Shown here: piece after piece, positions 10,934-21,896 of the stretch
How the letters are laid out: each line of letters begins with the position of its first letter
How positions within the stretch are numbered: the first letter of the stretch is position 1
NCBI GenBank assembly: GCA_032690845.1
Contig: CM064434.1
Location: 33,448,413-33,512,412 of the forward strand
DNA from: Eleusine coracana subsp. coracana
Taxonomy: Eukaryota > Streptophyta > Magnoliopsida > Poales > Poaceae
Direction of reading: 5' to 3'
DNA: 64,000 nt
Translations under genes and position numbers: made by a program
Notes under the pieces: model-generated
Seen by the model: only the letters and a program-made list of their open reading frames with translations
The model's database searches: none
What the model was told of the DNA's origin: nothing

Positions 10934-12670
10934 TGAAGGACCGAGAAGGCTACCAGAGGCGGGGTGAATGGGATCCAATTATAATTTTTCAAGAGAACTT
11001 GGCCTATATCCCAAAAACAGCCCAAGCCAACCTCCAAACCGATCACCAAGACTACACACACCAACTCGTGGTGTACTAGCCCTAGGAGTAATCAACCACA
11101 GCAAAGAAACACATCAGAAACAAAATGGAACAAGAAGCACTCAAAACAGGTCAGAACTGGATTCACATCAGCAGTGCCGACAACAGCCATCGGTAGTGCC
11201 GGTTGGCACTATCGGCAGTACCGGTCACTCCCATCGGCAGTGCCGATGCGGGATTCTCAGAAGCTACATACAGGGTCCATCGGCAATGCCGCTAATACCC
11301 ATTGGTAGTGCCAGTGCAGGGTTCTAAAACCCACCGGCAGTGCCGGTCCTAGTCGTCGGCATTGCCGACCGACCCCGACAGAACAGGGAAAAGTTTTGGG
11401 ATGAAGCAAAAACTTGGTCAAAACCTAATCAAACAAACTCCAAATGATGCGATTTTTGGACCAGTGAATCCACAACACATCACGACCCTAATCCTAGAAG
11501 ATCAACTCAATTGGCTCAAGGAATCATCACGAATTTCAGATCTTGTGCCAAGAATGCCAAAAAGGGGAAACTTGAGAAATCCTTCAAATCGAAGGTGCTA
11601 GAGCTCTTGATTTAGTCATGGACCTATGTAGGATTGATCTAGCTCATCATAGCATGAAGTTTCCCAAGAAATCTGCCCCAAAAACTCATCCAAAAAGGAG
11701 ATTGAAAATTCCCACGAAAATAGCTCCAAAAATAGGGAAAAAGTGAAATTCGGGATTTAGGGAGAGAGGAAGATCTTGATCACGAAAATAAATCTCATTT
11801 CATCGAAACATGCTTACAAGATCCATAGATACAAGTTTAGGAAGCCACTTGAATGAAGTCCTAACACAAGACTAATAGGGAGAGAGACACCTCTTCCACT
11901 AGCCTTACCTCTCCTTATATAGGCCTAGTGTCTATTGTCCACATGATAACTCTACCCTTGACCTACATAACACACCCACCTACCACCAGGGGCATAATCG
12001 TTCATCTTTTGCTTCATCACCCGAATGCTATCGAGCCCTTCACGACTTTGCTTCGCCTCAAAGCAGGCTCCGTGATGGTGCCACGTGCACCACCAACCAC
12101 CGCCACCGGTTTTGAGGCCCAAATCGGGAAACCGCCTTGCATGCTTCTCAAAGCACGACTTCTCGATGTTGAAGCGTGTCACCTTGTCCCGCGATCCTGA
12201 CCACCGACAAGTCTCTCCCAGTCCCTGTCCATCGGGCCCCCTTGTCACTTGCACCGACATCCTGCTCGCCTTGACTTGGTCAACATGTCGTTTCATCACA
12301 CCACGGTTTTGAGGCTCAACCGCGAAACCGTTCGTGCTTCTTGCCTCTCCACGTGTATGGTGTGGATCACCCTTGACTTCACCCGGCATCCCAATCATCC
12401 GGCCCCAAGTCCCCTACTTGTGCCTGATTCTCTCGCCGTTGACCGCCAAGTCAACTCCAGTGACCTACACATCATGAGACAAGCAAACACATTTCCCAAC
12501 TCCTGCAACTTCACCAATACTTCCACCAATTTTGGTTAGTCAAGATGATGACATGCACAAACTCATGCAATCCCAAGATTCCTGCATTTCAACTCAAACA
12601 CAAAGTCCGCTCAAGTCAATTACTCATCACATATATTGCAAACCATGGCACATATCCACATGGTTTCTCA
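10934..12670 (-). repeat. Element E 5' LTR (full-length copy)
   Basis: This is 1737 bp, TGAGAAACC...CCTTCA on the minus strand. A TATA box (cctatataagga, minus strand) lies near 11913. Dyads of the atcggcagtgccgat type are at about 11166-11375. Confidence 0.88.
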
Positions 12671-12675
12671 ATTAC
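12671..12675. repeat. Target-site duplication of element E (attac), right copy
   Basis: This matches 2798-2802; after it A's left LTR continues with cttgtagacttgcatg, as in A's right LTR. Confidence 0.88.
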
Positions 12676-12953
12676 CTTGTAGACTTGCATGAATAGGCTC
12701 CTTACTTGTTAGTAGTGTTTAAGCTTCCGCATTTGATCACTAACATGTTTAGTAGTTATATTGCCATTGAGTGATCCACTAGTATGCTTAGGTTGTTGTT
12801 CCTTTCATAGGTTCATTATCTTGCTAGTGTGATCATCACTAGGATTGTGTAGGAGTTGATTTGAGTGGTCATTTAAAGAATTAGTGGATTTGGTACATAG
12901 TATGAGTTCCCGATTCACTCCCCCGCCCCTCTCGATCACTCAGTCCTTTCAAG

Positions 12954-12966
12954 TGGTATCAGAGCC
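12954..12966 (+). promoter_or_regulatory. Element A primer binding site
   Basis: The sequence tggtatcagagcc is complementary to the 3' end of initiator methionine tRNA and lies two bases after the left LTR. Confidence 0.92.
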
Positions 12967-13082
12967 AAGTGCTCATTATAAGGCTTAACCACCTTGAGTA
13001 GTGACTATATTGAATTGGGTTGTCATCCCATTCGGGGCCGGGTCATGGCTCATGGAAGGATTGCTTTAAAAGCTACCTAAAT

Positions 13083-13421
13083 GCCATGATCCCGGATGAG
13101 TTGATGGATACTCTTGTGGACTTTGCCAATACCTTTATCAATGATCACGTCTATGATAATGATGATGATGATTGTGTGGATATGCCTTGTACTAGTGAGT
13201 GCTTAGATACTACTAATGTTGACTTGATAGGTTGCTCTACTAGTATGCCTAATGAGATGAGTGATAATGATGTGTCTCTTAATCTAGCTTGCTCTACTAG
13301 TATGACTAGTATTGATGATGGTTGTGAGTCTTTTGTTGATCTTGCTAGTAGTTTTCTTGTTGAGGAGTTCTTTGCATTTCTTGCGAGGTATGGTGGACAG
13401 AATTATGGCAACTTCTTTTGA
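13083..13421 (+). pseudogene. Element A: acidic gag-position ORF fragment
   Basis: The first in-frame ATG after the PBS is at 13083 (MIPDELMDTLVDFANTF). The predicted peptide is strongly acidic, with an Asp run, and has repeated Cys-Thr-Ser/Thr-Ser-Met segments. It does not resemble a Copia gag. It ends at 13421, overlapping the next frame, which opens around 13390 (MVDRIMATSFELPK). Whether it was ever translated as a fusion is unknown. Confidence 0.4.
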
Positions 13422-16017
13422 GCTTCCCAAGATTGTGATAGTTGAGAAGATCCTCTCCTTGCTCCCAAGTAGCAAGCTCTTCTACATCACCCTTGACCTT
13501 CTCATGGAGAAGAGTCTCTCCATCAAGGACGTGATTGAGCTGCTCTTCAATGATGAGAAGATCACCGCAAGCATGACTGGAAGGAAGACATCCAAGACAA
13601 ATGATGAAGCATCCTCAAGCAAAGGCAAAGAAGTAGCTGTGAGCTCAAACTTCTTTGATCCCTCCACAAGATTGCCTTGCAACAGCTTCTACAATTCCTT
13701 CGGAGCAAGATCTTCATCAAGTTCATCATCGGGCGCTTCGTCAAGCTCTACTTCAAGTGCCATTCAATATTCTACTCCAAGCACCTCGAGTGGACCAAGC
13801 ATTGGCGCAGGGGGAGCACCAACAACAATGCTCACTCGATCATTTGAGATGATCAATCTTATGGCTTCGGCTTTACCGCCTCCACCTCCTCCACTTCCTC
13901 CACCACAGGATCACCTTTGGCATCTTCATCAAGCTCACCGACAGGATCTCTTCTTTGAACTTGGTGAATTTGTGAGAAATCTAAATGATGACCTTTGTGA
14001 GAATCTATTAAGCATCTATGATCTTGTGTGTAGGATAAACTCCTTCAGAGGACTTCGGAGGATTGCGCCACATGAAGTGATTGACAAGCTCCTCCAGCAA
14101 ATTACAACTCCTGAGAGGGGTTTCTTACTTGAGGAGGTAGTCAACAGGAGACATGAGCTCTCAATTGAGAGAGCAATGGAGATGATACTCGTGCTCCATT
14201 CACAAGTGAGGCATGTGCTTGAGCACATCACTGGACTCTATGATCCTTCCCATTACTACATCAACCTTGACAATGTGCACATGGGGGATGGTCATGGACA
14301 TTGGAGGTATCGTGCTCCTCACTATCCCATCAGGAGGAGACTACTGGATGGGATTGCAAGAATCCCTATCTATGAAGATGGTCTTATTGCTCGACACAAT
14401 GAGGTTAGCGCTAGTCAATCAAGTAATGCTTTGGATACTAGCCCTTCTTCCTCTAGTGCTTGTCTTATGGCTACCACCAGGGTCATCTACAAGAGTGGAG
14501 GTACTCATTGGATTCTTGATAGTAAGTGCACTCAACATATGACCGGGAAGCCAACCATGTTCATCACTATTGATGAAGATGAAGACAGTGAGAACGTGAC
14601 TTTTGGGGATAACTCAAAGGGGAGAGTTAGAGGTTCGTGCAAGGTGGCCATCATAAATGACCTTCATCTCTCCAAGGTCTTTCTTATGGAAATCCGCAAC
14701 TTCAACCTTCTGTCTATTGGTCAACTCTATGACATGGGCTTTAAGTGCACAATTGCTGAGGATGGTGCAATGATTGAGAATGCTAAGAGAGGGCTAGTAT
14801 ATCATGGAGTAAGGCATGGGAACTTGTATGTCATGGACTTCAAATCAAGCAATATGCCACCAAGCACTTGCCTATTCTCTAAGGCATCCAAGGGATGGTT
14901 GTGGCATAGAAGACAAGCACATGTTGGAATGAATCAGCTCAAAAAGATTGTCAAGAGGAATCTAGTTGAAGGAATCAAGGATGTGACCTTTGAGAAGGAC
15001 AGATTGTGCTGCGCTTGTCTGGCAGGAAAACATGTTGCATCTTCACATCCCACCAAGTCATTCATGTCTACTTCTCATCCTCTAGAGCTCTTGCATATGG
15101 ACTTGTTTGGGCCAACACAGTACAAGAGTCTGGGAGGCAATCTCTATTGCTTGGTGATTGTTGATGATTTCACTAGATACACTTGGACCTTCTTTCTTGT
15201 GGACAAATCTCAAGCCAGTGATATCTTCAGAAAGTTTGCAAAGAGAGAAAAGAATGAATTCTATGCTAGCATTGTGAAGATAAGGAGTGACAATGGGACT
15301 AAGTTCAGGAACATCACAGTAGAGGAATACTGTGACAAGAAAGGGATCAAAAATGAATTCTCCACTACATATACTCCCGAGCAAAATGGAGTAGTGGAGA
15401 GGAAGAACAAGATGCTCATCACTCTTGCTCGTGCCATGTTGGATGAGTATGAAACTCATGAGAGGTTTTGGGTGGAGGCAATCAACACGGCTTGCTATAC
15501 CTCCAACCGTGTCTATCTCCATCAGTTGTTGAAGAAGACACCATATGATCTATTGGTGGGATGGAAACCCAATGTTTCCTATCTCCGAGTCTTTGGCTGT
15601 AAGTGTTACATTCTCAAGAAGAGGAGAAAGCCCGGGAAGTTTGAGAGCAGAACTGATGAAGGCATTCTTGTTGGGTACTCTAGAACTTCTAAAGCATATA
15701 GGATCTATAACTCAGCTATAGGGTGTGTGGAAGAATCCTATGATGTGCAATTTGATGATTCAAATGGTTCTCAAAAGGAGGATGAATTTCATGAAGTGAA
15801 CATTGAGGATGAGCCTATGAGGAAAGCTTTAAGAAATATGCCCCTGGGCGAGGTTTTACCCCACGAGGTCAATGATGGTGATGTTGATGAGCCCTCTACT
15901 CTACCACCTCAACCAATCTCCTCCTCCGAGGTACAAGAACCCACCCAAAATACCACAAATATGAGTTCCTCCCAAGATTCATTGAGAGTTCACTCACCAA
16001 ATGATGAGGAAACCTAA
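13390..16017 (+). pseudogene. Element A gag-like region, protease and integrase
   Basis: A long open frame. About residues 1-75 are helical. The next 110 residues are Ser/Gly/Pro-rich, with a run of Ser and then PPPPPPLPPP. A helical domain of about 150 residues (FFELGEFVRNLNDDLCEN to HVLEHITGLYD) follows, with no CCHC knuckle. From about 14500 the Copia order starts: a protease motif altered to DSKCTQHMTG (DSG expected), GAG-pre-integrase WHRRQAHVGM with CCACLAGK, and the integrase core with LHMDLFGPT, DDFTRYTW and RSDNGTKF...QNGVVERKN. The C-terminal part (FGCKCYILKK, GYSRTSKAY) leads to a Pro/Ser/Thr-rich hinge and a stop at 16015. The altered protease alone should block function. Confidence 0.82.
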
Positions 16018-16778
16018 GTGAGAAGTGTGCCACAAGCCTCCCCACCACAAACCTCACCACAAGCCACTTCTCCTAGCTCTTCACAAGATATCCTCCCATC
16101 CACCTCAAGCTCAAAGTCCAAAACAAGAAAGCATAAGCGTAACTCTTCCACCTCTCTTAGGATCCAAGACACTCATATATCAATAGAGCAAACAATCCAT
16201 GATGCACAAGATACATCACCGAGAGCTCCTCCCACTCAAGAAAAATACCATCATAGACCAAGGCCATCAACAAGGATCATTCAAGTGACTTGATCATTGG
16301 GAATCCATCTCAAGGAGTGAAGACAAGGAGAAATCAATATAAGCCCAACTATGTGAGTGAAGAAATTGATGATGAGGCCAATGTTGCAAATGAGAACTTC
16401 TCCTTTGTCTCTATGATTGAACCCACTACCATTGATGAAGCTATGGATGATCACAAATGGGTTATAGCCAGGCAAGAAGAGTTGAACAATTTCAAAAGGT
16501 GCAAAGTATGGAAATTGGTTGAGATGCCCAAGAATCATAATGTAGTTGGCACCAAGTGGGTCTTCAAGAACAAAAAAGATGAGAAAGGAGCAATTGTCAA
16601 TAACAAGGCTCGCCTAGTAGCTAAGGGATATTCTCAAGTGGCGGGGATTGAATTTGAAGAAACCTTTGCTCCCGTGGCCCGTCTTGAAGCTATTCGGATC
16701 TTACTTGCCTATGCATCTCACAATGGCTTTGTGGTATGGTTTTTGGTGATAGGTGACAAAGGGGGAGAAGGAACATGA
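16018..16778 (+). pseudogene. Element A hinge and truncated reverse transcriptase
   Basis: After the stop the same region continues as a hinge (to about 16290, where a frameshift occurs) and then the RT N-terminus: VVGTKWVFKNKKDEKG, NNKARLVAKGYSQ, FAPVARLEAIRILLAYAS. Similarity ends abruptly after HNGF near 16735. The following sequence is the noncoding 3' part next to the PPT, so the QMDVK motif, the YVDD box and all of RNase H are deleted. In an intact Copia element about 1.5-2 kb more would follow. Confidence 0.85.
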
Positions 16779-16870
16779 AGATCTAAAAGCCAAGCTTAAG
16801 GAACATGAAGATCTAAAAGCCAAGCTTAAGTGGGGAAAAGGAATATGAAGATATAAAAGCCAAGCTTAAG
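16771..16870 (+). repeat. 30-bp direct repeat, three copies, in element A 3' region
   Basis: A 30-bp unit starting gaacatgaagatctaaaagc occurs at 16771-16800 and 16801-16830 (identical) and, after a 10-base spacer, at 16841-16870 with two changes. It begins about 35 bp after the RT deletion point and contains an aagctt site. Confidence 0.9.
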
Positions 16871-17296
16871 TTGAGAACACAAAAGGGGAGAAGAACATGA
16901 AGGTGCATGTTCACTTGGAGTCCACATGAAGATCATGACGATCAAGATGAACATCTACACTGACAAAGAGAAGAACAATGATGATGCATGTCTACAATGA
17001 CAATGTACATCTTCACCGACATGAGCATCTACATCCTTGGTGCATGTCTACATCAGAAAGAGCGACTACCACGACACCAAGACGGGCACAAATTCAGCTC
17101 AAGATTGAAATCCAAGTGCGCTAAATAAGTCTGTAGTTCTCCCTCAACACCTATCACATCTTAAGGTGGAGACAACTTCCAAGGTAAGGACCAAGGTATG
17201 CCTTTCAATTATTTCTTTTCTTTTGATTCTTTCTTGCTCGTCCGCTTTGGATCATCACAAGTAGTGGTTGTCATCCATCACCAAAAAGGGGGAGAT
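16871..17296 (+). other. Element A 3' noncoding region and polypurine tract
   Basis: No ORF is visible. The sequence has loosely repeated gaacatc/catgaag words and ends with the PPT caaaaagggggagat directly before the right LTR at 17297. Confidence 0.75.
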
Positions 17297-20224
17297 TATA
17301 AGGTTCATGACCATTGAGGTCACCCCAAGGTATGATGTTTTGATGATGAATGACAAACATGAAATGTGACTAACATCTACACGAGTGTTGTTCAGGCAGT
17401 GACCGGACTGTACGGTCAATAGGCCCAGAAAGCTAATTTCATGGAGCAATGGCTAGTTTGAGGTTGGGAGCCTATATAACTTCGTTGTTGGGGTCTTTGT
17501 GACCTCTCTTGGCTAGTGGAATACCTAAGAGCATTTGGTAAGGTCCAAGAGGAAAAGAGGAGAGCACTAGGAAGAGATATTGCATATCTTATGAGTGCTA
17601 GAGGAGAGTAACTTGAGCATATTGCACATCTATGGCTAGGGTGTCCTTGAGGGTGTGATCTAGATTGTTACTCTTGGTCTATGGTGAGACCTAGACCGGT
17701 TAGGTGTCGGTGATCGAGCGTATCATGATTGGTTGTGAACGCCGTCACACGTTTGTACACGGTTTGAGCCCGCTGGTGAAAGGGGCATCAATAGTGAGCG
17801 CCTGTGTCGGCTCGGGGAGTCCGGCAAGTTCTTGAGGGAGGCGTGCTTGTGCTATGTGCAGCGGTGACGCTGAGAAAAAATGTGGATATGTGTCATGGTT
17901 TGCTATATTTGTGATGAGTAATTGACTTGAGCGGATTTGGTGTTTGAGTTAAAATACGGGAATCCAGGGATTGCATGGGTTTGCATATCATGGTTATAAC
18001 TAACCGGAGTTGGTGGAGATATTGGTGATGTTGCAGGAGATGGGAAATGTGTTTGCTTGTCTCATGATGTGTAGGTCACTGGAGTCGACTTGGCGGTCAA
18101 CGGCAAGAGGCTCGGGCACAAGTAGGGGACTTGGGGCCAGACGATCGGGATGCCGGGTGAAGTCAAGGGTGATCCACACCGTACACATGGAGAGGCAAGA
18201 AGCACGGACGGTTTCACGATTGAGCCTCAAAACCGTGGTGGTGATGAAGACGACGTGTTGACCAAGTCAAGGCGAATAGGATGCCGGTGCAAGTGACAAG
18301 GGGGCCCGATGGACAGGGACTGGGAGAGACTTGTCGGTGGTCAGGATCACGAGACAAGGTGAAGTCAACATCGAGAAGTCACGCATCAACATCGAGAAGT
18401 CACGCTTTGAGAAGCGTGCAAGGCGGTTTCCCGGTTTGGGCCTCAAAACTGGTGGCGGTGGTTGGTGGTGCGCGTGGCACCATCACGGAGCTTGCTTCAA
18501 GATGAAGCAAAGACGTGAAGCATCCGATTGCATTCGGGCGATGAAGAAAAAGATGGACGGTTATGCCCCCGGTGGTAGGTGGGTGTGTTATGTAGGTCAA
18601 GGGTAGAGTGGTCATGCGGACAATAGACCCTAGGCCTACATAAGGAGAGGTGTGGCTAGTGGGAGAGGTGCCTCTCTTCCCATTAGCCTTGTGTTAGGAC
18701 TCTATTCAAAGTGCTAGGAGAGGACTTCATGTTTGAGAGGAGAGTAGTGGGTGTGTGAGAAACATCTCTTGCTCTTCCAAATAGTGGGAGGAAGAGGGTA
18801 GCTTCCTAGCCTTGTACCTATGGATCTTGTAAGCACCTTTCTATGATATGAGAAGTATTTTTGTGCTCAAAATTTCCCTCTTCACTTGAATCCCGAAATT
18901 TCCTTTTTCCTATTTTCGGACCTATTTTCATTGTGATTTTCAATCTCACTTTTGGACGGATTTTTGGCCCGAATTTCTTGAGAAACTTGTTGCTAGGATG
19001 AGCTAGGATAATCCTCTATGGATCCTTGATGGAATTATTGGCTCTAGCACCTTCGATTTGAAGGATTTCTCAAGTTTCCCCTTTTTGGTGTTCTTGGCAT
19101 AAGATCTGAAATTCATGATGATTCCTTGAGCCAATTGAGATGATCTCCTAGGATTAGGGTTGTGATGTGATGAGGATTCACTGGTCCAAAAATCGCATCA
19201 TTTGGAGTTCATTTGATTGAGTTTTGGAGAAGATTTGAGAAGATCCCGAGAGTTTTTCTGTTCTGTCGGGGATCGACCGGCACTGCCGATGACCAGGACT
19301 AGCACTGTCGATTGGACTAGTCTGTAGGTTCTAGTGAGACTGCATCCTGCACCGGCATTGCCGATAGGTGGGACCGACACTGCCAATGACACGCACCGGC
19401 ACTGCCGATAGGCGTGATCGGCACTGCCGATGCCGACCGGCACTGCCGATGGCAGGGATCAGCACTGCCGATGAGTGTTCAGTTCTGGACTATTGAGCAT
19501 TTCGTCTTCCCTTTTTGTTTCCGCTGTGTTTCTTTGCTGTGATTAATTCTCCTAGGGCTAATACACCACGAGTTGGTGTGTGTAGTCTAGGTGATCGGTT
19601 CGGAGGTTGGCTTGGGTTGTTTTGGGGATATAGGCCAAGTTCTCTTGGAGAATTTTGATTGGCTCCCATTCACCCCCTCTGGTCGCCTTCTCGGTCCTTC
19701 AGACGCACACCGTGTCTTCACTCTAGGAGTGATTGCGGGCTCGTGGGTGAGAACTCTACTTGGTGGTGGGGGACCAGAACTCCAACGGGAGTGGTCCAAC
19801 GAGGAGTAGGGGAAGGTGCCATCCTTCCAAGACCCCGCGAAAAATCATGAGCCATCTCTTACTCTACTCCTTACTTTGATGCATTACTTTCCACATTTAC
19901 ATAGCATGCTATTCATGCTTGTGTGCTTGTCTTGTTCTAGTTGATTACCTTGTAGACTTGCATGAATAGGCTCCTTACTTGTTAGTAGTGTTTGAGCTTC
20001 CGTATATGATCACTAAAATGTTTAGGAGTTGTATTGCCTTTAACTGATCCACTAGTATGCTAAGGTTGTTGTTCCTTTCATAGGTTCATTATCTTGCTAG
20101 TGTGATCATCACTAGGATTGTGTAGGAGTTGATTTGAGTGGTTGATTTAAAGATTTGGCAGATTCGGTACATAGTGCGAGTTCCCGATTCACCCCCCACC
20201 CCTCTCGGTCACTCGGTCTTTTCA
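17297..20224 (+). repeat. Element A 3' LTR, split by solo LTR F
   Basis: The pieces are 17297-17870 and 19707-20224, about 1.09 kb. It begins TATAAGGTTC like the left copy and ends TCTTTTCA. It lacks the segment matching 1392-2080 of the left LTR. The TATA box cctatataac is near 17471. Confidence 0.86.
17871..19701 (+). mobile_element. Element F: solo LTR of the E family
   Basis: F is an 1831-bp plus-strand LTR (TGAGAAAAAATG...GGTCCTTCA) alignable to E's LTRs along its length. It is flanked by the TSD gacgc at 17866-17870 and 19702-19706. There is no internal sequence, so it arose by recombination between the LTRs of a complete copy. It carries the atcggcactgccgat dyads at about 19265-19475. 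The TATA position reads cctacataagg (about 18635), so the box is decayed. Confidence 0.9.
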
Positions 20225-20229
20225 CATAT

Positions 20230-21387
20230 GAAGGGAAGAAAGCACCTGCTGCTAAATCAAGTGATTGAAGCTTGTGAGCATCATGGCCTCAAGAATTTCC
20301 TGACCTTTAACTACTCTTGGAAAAAGGACATTATATCCCAGTTTTATTCCACTATGTACTTTGATGATGATAAGTCCTTGACCTAGATGATAAATGGCGT
20401 AAAGTACACATGCTCCTTGAACCAATTTGCTTCTATGATTGGACTTAAGAACTCATGGAAAGAGAAGCGTAAGGTCCACCAGGGAACTTACATGGCCATT
20501 GAGGACATGAGGTACATGTTTGTGGACCCGGACAACTGTTCTCCTCCCAACTCCAATGGACTGAAACCCTTCTTCTCAGTTTTGATTCGGATCTGCAGGA
20601 GCACCTTAGCTCCAAGGGGAGGCAATTCTGACCATATCCCTGCTTTTCAGAGGGATATCCTGCACTAGATTCATGGGGATCAAAAGTTTGATGTTTTTGA
20701 CTATGTCTACCAGGAGATGTGGGACATCTCAATCTCTCCCAAGCGTGGCTGTGGATATGCTCCTCATATTATGTACATGATTGAGAAAGTCTCGGGATTG
20801 ACTTTCAACAAGTACATGAAGCATCTGAGTCTCAAACCTTAGATTCCTTCTAACTAGACTCCCGACACCATATCTGGGCAATACTTTGGTGCAGCTCAGC
20901 CTCCTTCTCCTGCTCCAGCTCCTAGCCTTCTAGGGCCACCGGATCCTCACGTGCACCTCCGCCACCTCGTAGGAAGAGAAGTGGGATTATGAAGATGTTC
21001 AAATCCCTCCTTGGCATGTGTAGGAACATCAATCTGATGATGGATGTCATTGAGAGGAACCAGAAGGTCATCATGGATAAGCTACAGTGTGAAGTCCCTC
21101 CTCCTCCATCACCTTCGGTGGAAGACTCTTTCCCGCCTGCCTATGCTGATCCAACTGTCGACTTCTCTACAGAGGAGTTGAACTACTTTGGCTACTATCC
21201 TCCACAACCATAGTTTGACACCTGTGTAGTTTCCAGTGGCCAGCACATTAGGTTTGAGGAACCAGATGAAGTCGAGGACTCCGTAGCTTATGATGTTCGT
21301 ACTCGCAAGGGCAAGGCACCCGTTGTTGAAGAGGAGGAAGAAGATGAGGAAGAAGATGAAGACAATGATGACTATGATGATGAATAG
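20230..21387 (+). pseudogene. Element G ORF, 3' part
   Basis: The frame continues from 1294 (MKGRKHLLLNQVIEACEHHG). It has a helical core (DIISQFYSTMYFDDD, CSLNQFASMIGL, MYMIEKVSGLTFNKYM), then a Pro/Ala-rich linker, a short basic stretch, a helical segment (LLGMCRNINLMMDVIERNQKV), a Pro-rich stretch and an acidic tail ending near DDYDDE at 21387. Five in-frame TAG stops (near 20384, 20667, 20840, 20855 and 21211) interrupt it, and a one-base frameshift lies near 20930. Each stop is explained by TGG to TAG. The product would resemble the grass 'putative plant transposon protein'. Function is unknown. Confidence 0.6.
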
Positions 21388-21896
21388 AAGATCATTCTTC
21401 AAGTTCTTTTGCTTTTCTCCTTTTTGGTGTCTTGATGCCAAGGGGGAGAAGTAATCTATCTTTTTATCTATTTCTTTAGTTTGTGAGTTGTGAGTGTGAT
21501 GGACAAATTTATGTTGCTTATGAATTGTAAAACTATTTGCTATTGGTACTTGTATTTCTCTATTTTGTGACTTATGAGTTCGTGTGCTATTTATGCTTCT
21601 TGAGATGATGGTTTGTTTGTTTTCACTTTCTAGATGCATTTGTGTGAAAAATAATTGTCATATGCATTGTATCTATTAATGGTGCTTATTTGTTGCAAAT
21701 TGACACTCATGCATGCCTTAAGGGGGAGCTCTCATTTTCTTTGTCTCAATAATATGTGCACTAATTATTGTTGCTTATCTCTTTACTCATGCACACATCT
21801 AGGGAGAGCTCCTCATCTCCTTTTCACAAAATGAACCTTATTGCACTTTTTATGAAATTTAGTTGTATTGTTATCAATCACCAAAAAGGGGGAGAT
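21388..21896 (+). other. Element G 3' noncoding region and polypurine tract
   Basis: T-rich sequence with several agggggag tracts (near 21438, 21720 and 21800) and the final PPT caaaaagggggagat at about 21882-21896, immediately before the LTR. No ORF. Confidence 0.75.

Larger units (their letters stand above)
2803..12670 (-). mobile_element. Element E: SIRE-like Copia retrotransposon, minus strand
   Basis: E is 9.9 kb with all Copia parts in minus-strand order: 5' LTR (10934-12670), PBS complementary to initiator Met-tRNA (10917-10931), gag with two CCHC knuckles, protease, integrase, RT, RNase H, a 1.27-kb 3' noncoding region and the 3' LTR (2803-3962). The TSD is attac. Long LTRs, a long gag with a coiled-coil tail and repeated PPT-like ctcccc tracts fit the SIRE/Maximus lineage. 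Several stops and frameshifts make it inactive. Confidence 0.9.
1295..12951 (+). repeat. Element A 5' LTR, split by element E
   Basis: The LTR pieces are 1295-2802 and 12676-12951, about 1.78 kb. A TATA-like box (cctatataac) lies near 2158. The part 1665-2110 contains many gaccgga/tccggtc dyads. No protein-coding ORF in it is believable. Relative to this copy, the right LTR lacks 1392-2080. Confidence 0.85.
1295..20224 (+). mobile_element. Element A: Copia LTR retrotransposon with deleted RT/RNase H
   Basis: A has two LTRs (1295-12951 and 17297-20224, both interrupted), a methionine-tRNA PBS at 12954-12966, a gag-pol-like coding part at 13083-16778, a PPT at about 17282-17296 and the 5-bp TSD catat. 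Both LTRs begin TATAAGG and end in TTTCA or TTTTCA, so the termini are TA...CA rather than TG...CA. Protease, integrase and the start of reverse transcriptase are in Copia order, but the RT catalytic core and RNase H are missing. The element is therefore defective. E sits in its left LTR and F in its right LTR. Confidence 0.88.

Noticed and set aside
11166..11380. Regularly spaced ~20-bp dyads as a possible CRISPR array
   Set aside because: Eukaryotic LTR sequence, spacers are not unique or equal in length, and no cas genes exist.
18010..18606. ORFs in solo LTR F
   Set aside because: LTR sequence; frames not kept in E's LTRs.
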